A DNA stretch of 46,386 nt. Source: an uncultured Eubacteriales bacterium (GTDB taxonomy: Bacteria > Bacillota > Clostridia > Christensenellales > Aristaeellaceae). The stretch is from NCBI GenBank assembly GCA_902790345.1, contig CADARO010000014.1, positions 1-46,386 on the forward strand. The letters are read 5' to 3'. Position 1 is the first letter of the stretch. Every line of letters starts with the position of its first letter. The notes under the pieces were generated by a model. That model did not search any database. It was not told the DNA's origin and worked only from the letters and a program-made list of their open reading frames with translations. Shown piece by piece: positions 32,041-40,714 of the stretch. A program made the position numbers and the translations under genes.

Positions 32041-33431
32041 GCGCGCACGTCCCTTCTCAGCTTTTCAAGCGCGGCTTCGTCCGGCTCCCGGTCGGCGTAG
32101 CGGGCCAGCTCGTAGGCCTCGGCCAGCGCCTGCGAGTCCTCGCCGGCGTTCAGCTCAGGCAGCGTCTCCCGCAGGGTGCGGCTGTCCGGCTTGAGTTTGG
32201 CCCGGCGATAGAGCACGCGCACGATGTGCCGCGCCTTCTCTCGGGCGTCCATGTCGTCCCAGTCTGTGTCCCGGGCGAAGAGGGCGGCAAAGCGCTTTTT
32301 GATGGCCGCGCCCATGTCCCGCTGCACCTCGCCCCAGTCCAGCAGGCTCTCCTGCTCGTCCTGATAGTCCTCGCCCACGGACTGGGCGAACCGGCCCAGA
32401 TAGGCGGCCAGCCGCTTCGCCAGCGCCCTGAGTCCATGCCAGATTTTCCGGAACATGAGGAACAGCAGGAATACGATCACCACCGCCGCCAGCACGTAGG
32501 CCACGTAGGTCATGGCCTCCCAGAAGGGGGAGGGCTTGGCGTCGCCGGCCAGGCCGCTCATGTCCATGCTGCCGCCGCCGGGCTGATCGCCGCTGGTGGC
32601 GCCCTGGGGATACAGGTGGTCGATGATCCAGGCGATGATCCGCCACAGCCAGATGGCCGCTTCCTTGGCCAGCCAGGCGATCTTATCCTTCAGCCAGCTC
32701 CAGCAGGCCACCGCCGCCGCGAACAGCATCAGCCCCACCAGCAGCGCCCGGTTGCGCCGGCGCATGGCGGCGGGGGGCTTCACGCCGGTGCGGGAGGCCG
32801 CGCCGGTGCGCATGGCCCGGTCGTTCAGGATCCACAGCGTCACCGCCAGGAACACCGCGCCGCACAGCGCCAGCAGCCGGTTCAGCGCGTCGGACTTGAT
32901 GAAATACGCGGCGATGCCCGCCACGGCGTAGATGGCCGCGCCGGCCACGGCGTTGCGGGTGTCCACGCTGGAGGCGGTGGTGCAGAAGCGCAGCGCCGCC
33001 GGCAGCATGGCCACCGGGATGGCCACCGCGATGGCCCGGGTCAGGTATTCCAGGCCGCTGAACCAGGGCGCGCCGCCGAAGAACAGCCAAAGGCCCGCAG
33101 CCAGCATCAGCAGCACGCAGGCGAAGGCCCGCAGCGGAAAGCGGACGCTTCGCCGGGCCTCCTCCTCATGGGTGTCGCGGCGCAGGTTCCGGTCCGGGTC
33201 GGGGTCGCCATGGGTGGAGGAGCGCTCAACGAAGACTTCCTGCTTTTTCTGCTTTCCGCCCAGATGCCCCGGCAGGATGGACAGGATGAACGCCACGGGC
33301 ACCATGGCCGCCGAGGCGACGAGCAGCGGAAAGCCCTCGCCCGCCACGGCGTAGCCCACGATCAGGGGCACCGGCCCGAAGCACAGCAGGAAATAGGCGG
33401 CTTCAAGCAGTTTTCTGGCGATTCGCTTCAT
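32037..33431 (-). CDS. Membrane protein with C-terminal DUF4129 domain
   Basis: The 464-residue protein has about eight hydrophobic segments (two before residue 55, several in 105-265, one near 320-340) and a cytosolic tail. In the tail, REKARHIVRVLYRRAKLKPDSRTLRETLPEL and LAEAYELARYADREPD are typical of DUF4129. Such proteins usually accompany MoxR and DUF58 genes and often carry a transglutaminase domain, which is absent here. It overlaps DUF58 by 29 bases and uvrC by ATGA. Confidence 0.85.
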   Translation of the reverse strand: MKRIARKLLEAAYFLLCFGPVPLIVGYAVAGEGFPLLVASAAMVPVAFILSILPGHLGGKQKKQEVFVERSSTHGDPDPDRNLRRDTHEEEARRSVRFPLRAFACVLLMLAAGLWLFFGGAPWFSGLEYLTRAIAVAIPVAMLPAALRFCTTASSVDTRNAVAGAAIYAVAGIAAYFIKSDALNRLLALCGAVFLAVTLWILNDRAMRTGAASRTGVKPPAAMRRRNRALLVGLMLFAAAVACWSWLKDKIAWLAKEAAIWLWRIIAWIIDHLYPQGATSGDQPGGGSMDMSGLAGDAKPSPFWEAMTYVAYVLAAVVIVFLLFLMFRKIWHGLRALAKRLAAYLGRFAQSVGEDYQDEQESLLDWGEVQRDMGAAIKKRFAALFARDTDWDDMDAREKARHIVRVLYRRAKLKPDSRTLRETLPELNAGEDSQALAEAYELARYADREPDEAALEKLRRDVRA

Positions 33432-34530
33432 AGCGCCGCCCCCTTTCCAGCATCATCATGGTCACGGAGTTGCCCGCCTGGCGCAGCATGTCCACGCGGG
33501 CCTGAATCTGCTCGCTGTCGTAGGTGGACAGGATCAGGATGTCCTCGCCCTGCAGGTCGCAAAGGGACTCCAGCAGGGTTGGGAAGGTGATCTCCCGGTG
33601 GATCTCCATGCGGGCCATGGCGGTGAGCAGCACCTCCATCTGGTCGTTGGAGCGGCGGGAGGGGATGAGGATGGTCTTGCCGGTGCCCTTCTCGCCGATC
33701 ATGCAGGCGTTGGTGGCGAAGCCGGCCTCCACCCCCGCGTTCAGCGCCCGCTGGCACAGGGTGGCCGCGATGCGCACGCCCTGCTCGATGCCCTCCTGCT
33801 CGTAGTCCATCAGGTCGCCCCACTGCTCCTCGGAATTCTGCACATTCAAAACCACCAGCATGCGGGGGTCGGCGGTGTAGTCCCGGGTCTTCACCTGCAG
33901 GGTGCCGGTGCGGGCGCTGGCCCGCCAGTGCACGTCCCGCATGGGGTCGCCGGGCCGGTAGTCCCGGATGCCGGAGACCAGGAAGGGGTCGGGCATGATC
34001 CAGCGCTTCACCGCCAGCTCCCCCTGCCAGCGGGTGGAGGGGGTGTCCAGCTCGCTCTCGTCCAGCAGCCGGGGGTAGACATCCAGGGCGCAGCTCAGGT
34101 TCAGCTGCTTCGTGTTCATCCACATGGCCACCAGGTCGCCGGAGGTCATGGCCACGGAGCCGGCCTCATAGTGGCCGCGCCGCAGGCACGTCACCTCATG
34201 CCGCCGGGTGATCTGGCTGTAGGGCCCCAGAAAGAACACGGATTTGTGATACTGATCCGCGCTGATCTCGCGCTCCTCGCTCTGGCCGCCCCGGCCGAAG
34301 CGCAGGTTCGGCGATATGCGGGACTCCACGCGGATCCAGGGCACGGGCAGCAGCTTGCGGTTTCGGATGACCTCCACCAGCTCCACCCGCTCGCCCTCGT
34401 AGACCCGCGTGCGGCTGAAGCGCCGCTCGTAGCTGACGCCCTTCATGCCGAACAGCCCCACCAGCAGCGCCTGAACGAGAATCGCGATCCCGACGGAAAC
34501 CAGGATCCAGACCACGCTCATCTGGGTCAC
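33403..34530 (-). CDS. DUF58 domain membrane-associated protein
   Basis: The 375-residue protein has a membrane segment at 6-28, a beta-rich domain to about 160, and the DUF58 signature IRDYRPGDPMRDVHWRASAR (188-207). A von Willebrand-like fold follows (RMLVVLNVQNSEE, DILILSTYDSEQIQARVDML). Partners of MoxR ATPases of this type are thought to help assemble or activate envelope complexes. Its start overlaps the moxR-like stop as ATGA. Confidence 0.9.
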   Translation of the reverse strand: MTQMSVVWILVSVGIAILVQALLVGLFGMKGVSYERRFSRTRVYEGERVELVEVIRNRKLLPVPWIRVESRISPNLRFGRGGQSEEREISADQYHKSVFFLGPYSQITRRHEVTCLRRGHYEAGSVAMTSGDLVAMWMNTKQLNLSCALDVYPRLLDESELDTPSTRWQGELAVKRWIMPDPFLVSGIRDYRPGDPMRDVHWRASARTGTLQVKTRDYTADPRMLVVLNVQNSEEQWGDLMDYEQEGIEQGVRIAATLCQRALNAGVEAGFATNACMIGEKGTGKTILIPSRRSNDQMEVLLTAMARMEIHREITFPTLLESLCDLQGEDILILSTYDSEQIQARVDMLRQAGNSVTMMMLERGRRYEANRQKTA

Positions 34531-35483
34531 GCCCTTTCGCCGGATTCCACCGGCGCGGTGATCTGGCCGAGAGCCTCGCGAATCAGATCCTCGGCCTTCG
34601 TGCTGCGCCCGTACAGGCCGCTCAGGATGATCCTGTGGGCCAGCACCGGCACGGCCAGCGCCTTCACGTCGTCCGGGGTGACGAAATCCCGGCCCCGGAT
34701 GAGGGCCAGCGCCTGACAGGCCCGCAGCAGGGCCAGCAGGCCACGGGGACTGACGCCGGCGGTCACCTGGGGCAGTTCCCGGGTCTTCTCACACAGGTCC
34801 ACCATGTAGCGGCGCACCGGCTCGGACACGTAGGCGCCGGAGAACAGCGCCTGAGCCGCGCGGATGTCCTCGGCGGTGGCGCAGGGGGTGAGCTCCTCCA
34901 GGGGATTGTTTTGGATGAAGCGGTCCAGAATGGCCATGGCCTCCTCGGTGGAGGGATAGCCGGGACGGAGCTTCATGAGGAAGCGGTCCAGCTGGGCTTC
35001 GGGCAGGGGAAAGGTGCCCTGGGTTTCCACCGGGTTCTGGGTGGCGATGACCAGGAAGGGCTCGTCCAGCTTTCTGGTGACGCCGTCGCTGGTCACCTGC
35101 CGCTCCTCCATGCATTCCAAAAGCGCCGACTGGGTGCGGGGGGTGGCGCGGTTGATCTCGTCCGCCAGCAGGATGTTGGTGAACACCGGGCCGGGCTTGA
35201 ACTCGAAATCCCCCTTCTGGGCGTTGTAGATGGAGAGGCCCGTCACGTCCGAGGGCAGAAGGTCCGGCGTGAACTGGATGCGCGCGAACCCGCAGGAGAG
35301 CGACTTCGCCAGGGATTTCGCCATCACCGTCTTGCCCGTGCCCGGCACGTCCTCCAGCAGCACGTGGCCCCGCGCGATCATCGCGCACAGCATCAGCTCC
35401 ACGGTCTCATCCTTGCCCACAATGACCTTCTGAATCCGTTCCTTCACCTGCGCCGCCAGCTTTTGAATGTCCCTGCGTTCCAT
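34527..35483 (-). CDS. MoxR family AAA+ ATPase
   Basis: The 318-residue ATPase has Walker A DVPGTGKT (45-52), Walker B ILLADEINRA (104-113), the AAA_3 stretch ALLECMEERQVT, sensor 1 VIATQNPVE, and a C-terminal lid with PRGLLALLRACQALALIRGR. MoxR proteins act as chaperones with DUF58/VWA partners; here DUF58 and DUF4129 follow directly with overlapping ends. GGAGAGGG precedes ATG 35483. Confidence 0.93.
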   Translation of the reverse strand: MERRDIQKLAAQVKERIQKVIVGKDETVELMLCAMIARGHVLLEDVPGTGKTVMAKSLAKSLSCGFARIQFTPDLLPSDVTGLSIYNAQKGDFEFKPGPVFTNILLADEINRATPRTQSALLECMEERQVTSDGVTRKLDEPFLVIATQNPVETQGTFPLPEAQLDRFLMKLRPGYPSTEEAMAILDRFIQNNPLEELTPCATAEDIRAAQALFSGAYVSEPVRRYMVDLCEKTRELPQVTAGVSPRGLLALLRACQALALIRGRDFVTPDDVKALAVPVLAHRIILSGLYGRSTKAEDLIREALGQITAPVESGERA

Positions 35484-35512
35484 GCGACCCTCTCCTTTTT
35501 CTTTTCATTTTT

Positions 35513-35555
35513 CAGTAACTGGAATTCCCCATTCCCCATTCCCCATTCCCCATTG
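35513..35555. repeat. Short ATTCCCC-rich repeat copy
   Basis: CAGTAACTGGAATTCCCC followed by three CATTCCC units. It matches repeat ends at 19133-19177 and 27716-27759. It lies between the PBP stop and the moxR-like start, in what may be one long operon. Confidence 0.65.
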
Positions 35556-35558
35556 TCA

Positions 35559-36962
35559 TTATCCTACCAATTCAATCGCTTCCATCAGCGCCTTGGCGGC
35601 CAGGGTGGCGGCCAGGTTGCCGCCGGAACCGGCCTTTTCCAGCACCACCGCCACGGCGTAGGGGTATTCCTCCTCGGCCAGATACCCCACGAACCAGGCG
35701 TTGGTCTCCACCGACTTGTCGTCGCTGGTCTCCGCCGAGCCGGTCTTGCCGCACACGGTGTAGCCCTGGATGCGGGCCCGGGTGCCCGTGCCGTAGGTCA
35801 CCACGTCCTCCATGTAGTCGCCGATGATGGAGGCGGTGGAGGCGCTCATGACCCGCCTGTACGCGCCTGGGGTGGCCCGCAGCCGGGGCAGGCCCGTGGA
35901 GCCGGTGATCTGCTTCACCAGCTTGGGCTCCATCATCACCCCGCCGTTGGCCACCGCGCCGGCGATCATGGCCATGTGCAGCGGCGTCACCAGCACCCGG
36001 CCCTGGCCCACGCCGGACCAGGCCAATTCGCTCACCGAGCCGATGTCCTTCGGGAAGGACGAGGCGTAGAGCACCACGTCGGAAAAGGTGAAGTCGTCGT
36101 TGAAGCCGAAGGCTTCCGCCGTGCGCAGCAGCGCGTTCTGGCCCAGCTCGTAGCTGAGGGTGGCGAAGGACACGTTGCAGCTCTCCGCGAAGGCGCTGCG
36201 CAGGTCCATCTGGCCGTGGGCCTTGGTGCCGGACAGGCAGGTGACCGCGCCGTTTCCGAATTCCCGGGAGCCGGAGCAGGTGAAGGCATGGCTCAGCGCG
36301 CCGGGCAGATTTTCCAGCGCCGCCGCCAGGGTGACGATCTTGAAGGTGGAGCCGGGGGTGTAGCGTCCCTGCAGACAGCGGTTGAAATACGCCGTGTCCG
36401 GCACGCTGGTGGCCATGTTGCCCGGGTCGTATTCCGGCATGGACACGGGGGCCAGGATCTCGCCGGTCTTGTAGTTGATGACCACCACCGCCCCGGTGTA
36501 GCCGGAGGGGAAGTTCTGGGCCACGACGCCGCTGAGCCTCGCGTCCACGGTGAGCTGGATATCGTCGCCCCGGGCGGTCTCGCCGCTGAGCCACTGCCAG
36601 GTTCGGTCGATGACCGAGCCGGACATGCCCACCAGCGTGCTGGCGAAGAAGGTCTGCACGCCCGTGCCGGACATGCTCAGCGTGTCGCCCACGGTCTGAG
36701 ACAGGGCCAGCCGGATGGCGAAGTCGTTTGAATAGCGCCGCTGGCCCTCCTCGTCGGTCCAGGCCAGGGGATAGCCGTCCCGGTCGGTGATGGAGCCCAT
36801 GACCACGCTGTTCTTCGCCCGGTTCAGCCGGGTGTTGCTGCTGCTCATGGCCCAGCGGGCACCCTGGGTCCAGGTGGTGTAGCCGAACCAGCCCCCCACG
36901 CCCACGAACAGGCACACCAGCAGCACGCCGATCAGGCGCATGTTTCGCCTCAATTCCCTCAT
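35559..36962 (-). CDS. Class B penicillin-binding protein (transpeptidase)
   Basis: The 467-residue protein has one N-terminal membrane segment, then a transpeptidase domain with S205-TFK (PGSTFK), S261-CN and K406-TG (CGKTGSAE), the three active-site motifs. The dimerisation domain is short, as in PbpA-type class B PBPs paired with an adjacent SEDS protein. It cross-links peptidoglycan outside the membrane. ATG 36962 is selected because it overlaps the FtsW-like stop as ATGA and has GGAGGG nine bases upstream. Confidence 0.93.
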   Translation of the reverse strand: MRELRRNMRLIGVLLVCLFVGVGGWFGYTTWTQGARWAMSSSNTRLNRAKNSVVMGSITDRDGYPLAWTDEEGQRRYSNDFAIRLALSQTVGDTLSMSGTGVQTFFASTLVGMSGSVIDRTWQWLSGETARGDDIQLTVDARLSGVVAQNFPSGYTGAVVVINYKTGEILAPVSMPEYDPGNMATSVPDTAYFNRCLQGRYTPGSTFKIVTLAAALENLPGALSHAFTCSGSREFGNGAVTCLSGTKAHGQMDLRSAFAESCNVSFATLSYELGQNALLRTAEAFGFNDDFTFSDVVLYASSFPKDIGSVSELAWSGVGQGRVLVTPLHMAMIAGAVANGGVMMEPKLVKQITGSTGLPRLRATPGAYRRVMSASTASIIGDYMEDVVTYGTGTRARIQGYTVCGKTGSAETSDDKSVETNAWFVGYLAEEEYPYAVAVVLEKAGSGGNLAATLAAKALMEAIELVG

Positions 36963-38263
36963 CCGCACTCACCCTCCTGCCACGACGCGCGGCGCACGTC
37001 GTCCTCGTCCCGGTCGGCGTTCAGGGAGGAAATGCCCAGCAGCATGCCCACGCCGGTGAGGCAGCTCACCATGGAAGAGCCGCCGGAGGCGATGAAGGGC
37101 AGCGTGACGCCGGTGAGGGGGATGAGCCGGATATTGCCGCCCACGATGAGCAGCGTCTGCAGCCCCAGTATGGTCACGATCCCGAAGGCCAGCAGGGCGT
37201 GGAACCCGTCGCGGCAGCTCATGGCGATGGAAATGCCCCGCAGGATGATCAGCGCGTACACCGCCAGCAGGCACAGCGCGAACACCATGCCGAACTGCTC
37301 GCAGATGGCCGCGAACACGAAATCGGAATGATACAGCGGGATCATGCGGGGCATGCCCAGCCCCAGCCCCATGCCCAGCAGCCCGCCGCTGCCGATGGCG
37401 ATGAGGGACTGGATCAGCTGATAGCCGCTGTCCGCCGCGTCGGCCCAGGGATTGCGCCAGATGCTGACCCGCTCCTTCACCAGGTCGAACAGGAAATAGG
37501 CCCCCACCGCGCCGGCCGCCCCCGCGCCCAGCCCGGCCAGAGACAGCCAGCCGTTGCTGGTGGCCAGGAAAAACAGGATCACCGTTGTGAGGAAATACAG
37601 AAGCAGCGCCCCCAGGTCCCGCTCCAGCAGCAGCACGCCGCACAGCGCCGCGCCGAACAGGATGGACAGCACCATCATGGCCCGGCTCTGCCGCTCGCTC
37701 AGGCAGGCCGCCAGCACCACCATCAGGGAGATCTTCACGAACTCGGAGGGCTGGATGGTCACCAGATCCGGCACCACCGTGATCCAGTTCTTCGCGCCGA
37801 ACTTCGTCTCGCCGATGGCCAGGGGCAGGGCGATGAACCCCACCGACAGCACCATGAACAGGATCTTCCAGCGGTTCCAGTGCCTGAGCAGGCGGATGAA
37901 CAGAATCCCCGCCACCAGGCCCACCAGCCCCGCCGCGATGTACAGGGCCTGGGTCAGCGGCGTCACGGAGGCCCGGGAAATGGCGGTCAGCGTGACCACG
38001 CTCACCGAGCAGAGAAACAGCACCAGGGTGAGCACCACCCGGTCGATTTTCCAGAATTTCGACAGTCCCTTCACGCACAGCAGCGTCACCGCCGGCATGG
38101 CAAACGCCAGCAGCAGCGACTGGATGTCGATGGGCTGGGTGCGCAGGGTCAGAAGCAGCATGGCCGACGCCTGAAACAGCGTCACCGCGGACAGGAGCAG
38201 CGAGGTGTCCGCCCGCCGGAGCGCCTTCCGAAGCGCGTCGGTTTCGCCCGTTTTTCTCGTCAT
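36959..38263 (-). CDS. FtsW/RodA/SpoVE family SEDS peptidoglycan polymerase
   Basis: The 434-residue protein has about twelve membrane segments. SEDS features are FGAKNWITVVPDLVTIQPSEFVKISL in the large loop, LERDLGALLLYFLTTV, GYQLIQSLIAIGSGGLLGMGLG and LPFIASGGSSMVS near the end. With the adjacent class B PBP it forms a polymerase/transpeptidase pair for cell elongation, division or sporulation; which of these cannot be told. ATG 38263 has GGGAG seven bases upstream; a longer frame begins inside the FHA gene. Confidence 0.94.
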   Translation of the reverse strand: MTRKTGETDALRKALRRADTSLLLSAVTLFQASAMLLLTLRTQPIDIQSLLLAFAMPAVTLLCVKGLSKFWKIDRVVLTLVLFLCSVSVVTLTAISRASVTPLTQALYIAAGLVGLVAGILFIRLLRHWNRWKILFMVLSVGFIALPLAIGETKFGAKNWITVVPDLVTIQPSEFVKISLMVVLAACLSERQSRAMMVLSILFGAALCGVLLLERDLGALLLYFLTTVILFFLATSNGWLSLAGLGAGAAGAVGAYFLFDLVKERVSIWRNPWADAADSGYQLIQSLIAIGSGGLLGMGLGLGMPRMIPLYHSDFVFAAICEQFGMVFALCLLAVYALIILRGISIAMSCRDGFHALLAFGIVTILGLQTLLIVGGNIRLIPLTGVTLPFIASGGSSMVSCLTGVGMLLGISSLNADRDEDDVRRASWQEGECG

Positions 38264-38267
38264 GTTT

Positions 38268-38822
38268 TTACTCCCAGACATCTTCAAATTCATCGTCCGA
38301 GGCGTCCTCCGGCAGAATCTGCGCCGGCTTTCTGCGGGGCTTGCCGCCGGCCTCCCGGGCGGCGTCCGCCGCGTCGAAGAACACCATCATCAGCTCCATT
38401 TTGCCGACGCGCAGCGTGTCGCCGTCCCGCAGCACCTGGGTGCCGTCCTTGAGAGTGCGCGCCTTGAAGACGGCGTTTTTCACCGGATGCAGCACCATTT
38501 CGCCGGAGCGATAGGTCATGAAGATGTGTTTCTTTTGAATGTCCGCGCCCCGCAGCCGGATATCGGCCGCTCCGCCCGAGCCCAGCAAGGCCTCGGTGGG
38601 CACCTGCCAGGTCACCTGCTTTTTGCGCCGGCGCTTTGTGCCGTCGTCTATGAGCACCAGCTCGCCCACGCAGCCCGCGCCGCCCTCCCAGTCCCGCAGC
38701 AGCCGGGCCTTGCGGTTGTCCTGTACGCAGGCCTGCCAACCCCGCAGCACCACGATGAGCGCCAGCAGCGCGAACCAATACCGGCCGATGAGCGCCAGCA
38801 GCTCGTAGGTTTCACCGCTCAT
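38268..38822 (-). CDS. FHA domain membrane protein
   Basis: The 184-residue protein has an N-terminal membrane helix (10-27) and an FHA-like domain at about 80-150 (ALLGSGGAADIRLRGADIQKKHIFM ... LRDGDTLRVGKMELMMVFF). FHA domains bind phosphothreonine, so this may link a Ser/Thr kinase to the downstream cell-wall enzymes; no kinase is in the window. The tail is acidic (EDASDDEFEDVWE). GAGGAGGG precedes the ATG. It is the first gene of the FtsW-PBP cluster. Confidence 0.85.
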   Translation of the reverse strand: MSGETYELLALIGRYWFALLALIVVLRGWQACVQDNRKARLLRDWEGGAGCVGELVLIDDGTKRRRKKQVTWQVPTEALLGSGGAADIRLRGADIQKKHIFMTYRSGEMVLHPVKNAVFKARTLKDGTQVLRDGDTLRVGKMELMMVFFDAADAAREAGGKPRRKPAQILPEDASDDEFEDVWE

Positions 38823-38921
38823 GGCCGTCCCTCCTCATGAATACAATATGCCATAATAGAAAGCATACCATACTTATATGGCGTTTTGGTTAAAATATGG
38901 GAGGAAAGGGGTAAAACGGAG

Positions 38922-38955
38922 GGATAAAAGAAAGAGCCTCCCGGGAAGGGGAGGC
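38922..38955 (-). terminator. Terminator after the methyltransferase gene
   Basis: On the minus strand GCCTCCCC pairs with GGGAGGC (38936-38955), followed by TCTTTCTTTT. Confidence 0.75.
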
Positions 38956-38994
38956 CTGATTCAACAATTGATCACAGAAGATCGCGTTTGATGA

Positions 38995-39786
38995 TTACGC
39001 GCGCTTCCGGCAGATATACAAAAGATGGTTCGTGCTGCCCAACAACTCCCGCTTTTCGGAAAACGCCAGATACCACGCCGCGAAGGCCCTGAATTCTTCA
39101 TCCGACATGGAAAAATCTGGGCGCTTTTCGATGGGCTCCAGCTGGCCGTCCACGCCGGTTGTTGTGATCCACTCCACAGGCTTTTCCCGAAACAGCCCCT
39201 CAAACTCGGTCACGTCATATCCCGTGAAAAGCTGCTCCTTGAAATGCCTGACCTGATAGTCCGCCGTGAAGTTTTCCTCCTGCCCGGATGTCCAGTTCCC
39301 GTAAAAGTAATTGGCGTACATGATGGCGAACACGGAGATAAAGGCGAACAGCAGGATGCCGCCGGGCTTCGTCACCCGGATGGCCTCATCGATGGCGCGA
39401 TTGACTTCCTCCGATTCGTACAGATGATACATGGGCCCGAGGACGAGGGTGACATCAAAAGAGTTGTCGGCGAACCGTTCTAGGTTTGTGGCATCTCCCT
39501 GAAACGACTGAAGATGGGCGATCCCTTTGCCGTTTTCCCTGAGAACCTCCAGATTGCGCCCGACCAGCTCCACGGCCGTCACATTCAAGCCCTCTTTGGC
39601 AAGGGCGATGGAATACCGGCCGGTTCCCGCCCCGAGTTCCAGGATTCTGGCGCCCTTTGAAGCATAGCGGTGGATGTATGACATGGTGGTGAGGTACTCC
39701 AGCTGCCCATGCCGGTTTTTCTGAAGCCGGGCGTCTTCGTCCGCCTGTTCGTAGAACCCGCTCAAAATCTCTGTTCTGGAGCTCAT
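38995..39786 (-). CDS. Class I SAM-dependent methyltransferase
   Basis: The 263-residue protein has motif I ILELGAGTGRYS (48-59), motif II-like TAVELVGRNLEVL, motif III FDVTLVLGPMYHL and motif IV-like GGILLFAFISVF. The C-terminal region is acidic and contains AWYLAFSEKRELLGSTNHLLYICRK, seen in small-molecule methyltransferases. The substrate is not apparent. GGAGGGG precedes ATG 39786. It is a single gene with a promoter containing a perfect dyad in its spacer. Confidence 0.88.
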   Translation of the reverse strand: MSSRTEILSGFYEQADEDARLQKNRHGQLEYLTTMSYIHRYASKGARILELGAGTGRYSIALAKEGLNVTAVELVGRNLEVLRENGKGIAHLQSFQGDATNLERFADNSFDVTLVLGPMYHLYESEEVNRAIDEAIRVTKPGGILLFAFISVFAIMYANYFYGNWTSGQEENFTADYQVRHFKEQLFTGYDVTEFEGLFREKPVEWITTTGVDGQLEPIEKRPDFSMSDEEFRAFAAWYLAFSEKRELLGSTNHLLYICRKRA

Positions 39787-39815
39787 GGCCGCCCCTCCTT
39801 ATTATAGAATGATTC

Positions 39816-39844
39816 ATAATAACATATTGTACATAATATGTAAA
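39816..39844 (-). promoter_or_regulatory. Methyltransferase promoter with dyad in the spacer
   Basis: On the minus strand TTTACA (39839-39844), 17 bp, TATTAT (39816-39821), with TGT before the -10. Within it lies the perfect inverted repeat ACATATT-N6-AATATGT (39822-39841), a likely repressor operator. Confidence 0.7.
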
Positions 39845-39916
39845 TGACTTTTTGATTTAACGGGAGAGGGAGAGGGGATTTCCTGAGACGATAATCGTTT
39901 CCTTTGCGCTTTTTGC

Positions 39917-39945
39917 TTGCCACAGCCCGCTCAATCGGTTATAAT
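39917..39945 (+). promoter_or_regulatory. Promoter for the toxin-antitoxin pair
   Basis: TTGCCA (39917-39922), 17 bp, TATAAT (39940-39945). The antitoxin start is 26 bases downstream behind AAAGGAAG. Confidence 0.8.
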
Positions 39946-39970
39946 ATGATTACAGAAAGGAAGTGAGACG

Positions 39971-40198
39971 ATGCTGACTTCGATAGAAGGATATTACGAC
40001 GGGCGTCAAATCGTCATGGATGAGCACGTTGCCCTGCGCGAGGGCCAGCGCGTCATCATAACCATTCTCGAACCGGTGGAAGATCGCGCGAAGAAAACCG
40101 TCAATCTGACGAAATACATGGGTCGCGGGGACAAGATGTTCAGCGGCGATGTGGACGACTATGTGAAGGGGCTGCGCGCGGATGACAGGATACAATAA
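39971..40198 (+). CDS. VapB-like antitoxin
   Basis: The 75-residue protein has an N-terminal beta-hairpin domain (GYYDGRQIVMDEHVALREGQRVIITIL) like small AbrB-type or DUF104-like antitoxins. The tail FSGDVDDYVKGLRADD probably wraps the toxin. It overlaps the PIN toxin gene by 17 bases, so translation is coupled. Such antitoxins usually repress their own promoter together with the toxin. Confidence 0.8.
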   Translation: MLTSIEGYYDGRQIVMDEHVALREGQRVIITILEPVEDRAKKTVNLTKYMGRGDKMFSGDVDDYVKGLRADDRIQ

Positions 40199-40613
40199 GG
40201 TGTTTCTCGACACGGCGCCGCTCATCTATTTTCTGGATAATGACGAGCGCTACGGGCTAAAAGCCCAATCTGTTCTGGAAGAGATACTGTCTGGCGGCAA
40301 GGCCATTGTGACCTCGGCCATAACCTGCATGGAGTACCTGGTCTACCCCTATCGCACGCACAATCAGCAGAAAATTGATGTCTTTTTTGAATTTATGAAC
40401 GATCTGGCCATTCCGTTGCTTCCGATTGACGCGAAGGCTGCCGGGAAAGCCGCACAGATTCGCGCTGAATTCAGGGATTTCAAGGCGATGGATTCGTTGC
40501 AGCTGGCCGCGGCTGTCTGCGCCGAATGTGACACGTTTCTGACAAATGACAAACAGCTGAGGCAATTTGGAGAGATCAGATGTGTGACCGTTGAAGAATG
40601 GATAATCGATTGA
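40182..40613 (+). CDS. PIN domain toxin (VapC-like RNase)
   Basis: The 143-residue protein has the PIN active-site acids: D10 (VFLDTAPLIY), E51 (TCMEYLV), D104 (AMDSLQLAAA) and D123 (LTNDKQL). VapC toxins cleave tRNA or rRNA at specific sites. It overlaps the antitoxin gene and is followed by a terminator. All four acids are intact, so it is probably functional. Confidence 0.9.
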   Translation: MTGYNKVFLDTAPLIYFLDNDERYGLKAQSVLEEILSGGKAIVTSAITCMEYLVYPYRTHNQQKIDVFFEFMNDLAIPLLPIDAKAAGKAAQIRAEFRDFKAMDSLQLAAAVCAECDTFLTNDKQLRQFGEIRCVTVEEWIID

Positions 40614-40625
40614 CAGACATAACGC

Positions 40626-40665
40626 GGGAGTCGGCCCGATTTGAGAGCCGACTCCCTTTCTATTT
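40626..40665 (+). terminator. Terminator after the toxin gene
   Basis: GGGAGTCGGC (40626-40635) pairs with GCCGACTCCC (40647-40656), followed by TTTCTATTT. Confidence 0.88.
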
Positions 40666-40714
40666 GTTCAAAGCGCCCGGCATGGGGCCTTCTGAAGGAA
40701 CAGACGCGCCTGGA

